Shown here: piece by piece, positions 5,749 to 5,812 of the stretch | How the letters are laid out: each line of letters begins with the position of its first letter | How positions within the stretch are numbered: position 1 is the first letter of the stretch | DNA from: an uncultured bacterium | Lineage (GTDB): Bacteria; Cyanobacteriota; Vampirovibrionia; Gastranaerophilales; Gastranaerophilaceae | Direction: 5' to 3' | Assembly: GCA_900556295.1 (NCBI GenBank) | Contig: USOK01000112.1 | Coordinates: 1 to 5,812 of the forward strand | DNA length: 5,812 bases | Made by a program: the position numbers and the translations under genes | The notes under the pieces: model-generated | What the model was told of the DNA's origin: nothing | Seen by the model: the letters and a program-made list of their open reading frames with translations, nothing else | The model's database searches: none

Positions 5749-5812
5749 ATGGAAAATAATTCACTATTTATTTTAAAAGCTAAAATGGAAAATAATATCA
5801 ATAAGCGCAATT
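5749..5812 (+). CDS. 5' end of a possible plus-strand gene cut by the right edge
   Basis: The frame from ATG 5749 reads MENNSLFILKAKMENNINKR and stays open to the window end (21 codons). No ribosome binding site precedes the ATG, nor the in-frame ATG at 5785. The TATAAT at 5737-5742 would place the transcription start at or next to the ATG, so a leaderless message is possible, as known for lambda cI. Position and direction, opposite to the early operon, fit a repressor gene, but nothing of a repressor domain is visible yet. Direction and start are tentative. Confidence 0.35.
   Translation, partial: MENNSLFILKAKMENNINKRN

Larger units (their letters stand above)
5523..5812. other. Probable operon-head control region with only short ORFs
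   Basis: No convincing long gene lies here. On the plus strand there is a 37-codon ORF and the beginning of another ORF at 5749. On the minus strand one finds the AAGGG site before the interrupted ORF and TTGACC elements at 5616-5621 and 5685-5690, the latter with a CATAAC 18 bases further (5661-5666) as a weak candidate promoter for the leftward operon. Position and orientation fit a lysogeny/early switch of a temperate phage, which is inference. Confidence 0.4.

Noticed and set aside
1..5812. CRISPR array, tRNA or rRNA genes, insertion sequences
   Set aside because: No spaced direct repeats, cloverleaf-like segments, transposase motifs or long terminal inverted repeats were seen on reading both strands.

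Overview
This AT-rich window looks like the early (recombination and replication) region of a temperate phage or prophage of a low-G+C bacterium that uses strong Shine-Dalgarno sites of the AAGGAG type, as Firmicutes-like hosts do. The host cannot be named from the sequence. Almost everything reads leftward on the minus strand as one tightly packed operon. Several stop and start codons share a base (TAATG or TAGTG), and most starts have a good ribosome binding site.

In the direction of transcription (right to left) the layout is as follows. A likely control region at 5523-5812 holds short plus-strand ORFs and possible divergent promoters. Next comes an interrupted 78-codon ORF (5286-5522) and a 107-residue unknown protein (4960-5283). 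The recombination module follows: a YqaJ-type exonuclease (4301-4960), an interrupted small membrane-protein ORF (4133-4288), a DUF1351-type coiled-coil protein (3290-4132) and a RecT-type annealing protein (2418-3290). A terminator-like hairpin (2349-2373) separates this module from the replication module. That module has a DUF6291-like replication-type protein (1449-2324) and a small helical protein that may be a helicase loader (1066-1449). After these come a short helical protein (640-1041), a winged-helix DNA-binding protein (334-621), an HNH-like small protein (18-347) and the first six codons of another gene (1-18).

The exonuclease and RecT form a two-component recombination system: the nuclease resects double-strand ends and RecT anneals the exposed single strand. 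DUF1351 proteins commonly travel with this pair. The downstream module would start phage DNA replication.

The most unusual signal is that two short ORFs in this operon, at 5286-5522 and 4133-4288, are each open apart from one in-frame TGA, at places where tryptophan would fit. The intact genes all use TGG for tryptophan and one of them ends in TGA. Gene decay is therefore the simpler explanation, but opal readthrough or recoding is worth testing. For five genes the start chosen here is shorter than the longest open frame, because a ribosome binding site or the protein family points to an internal codon.
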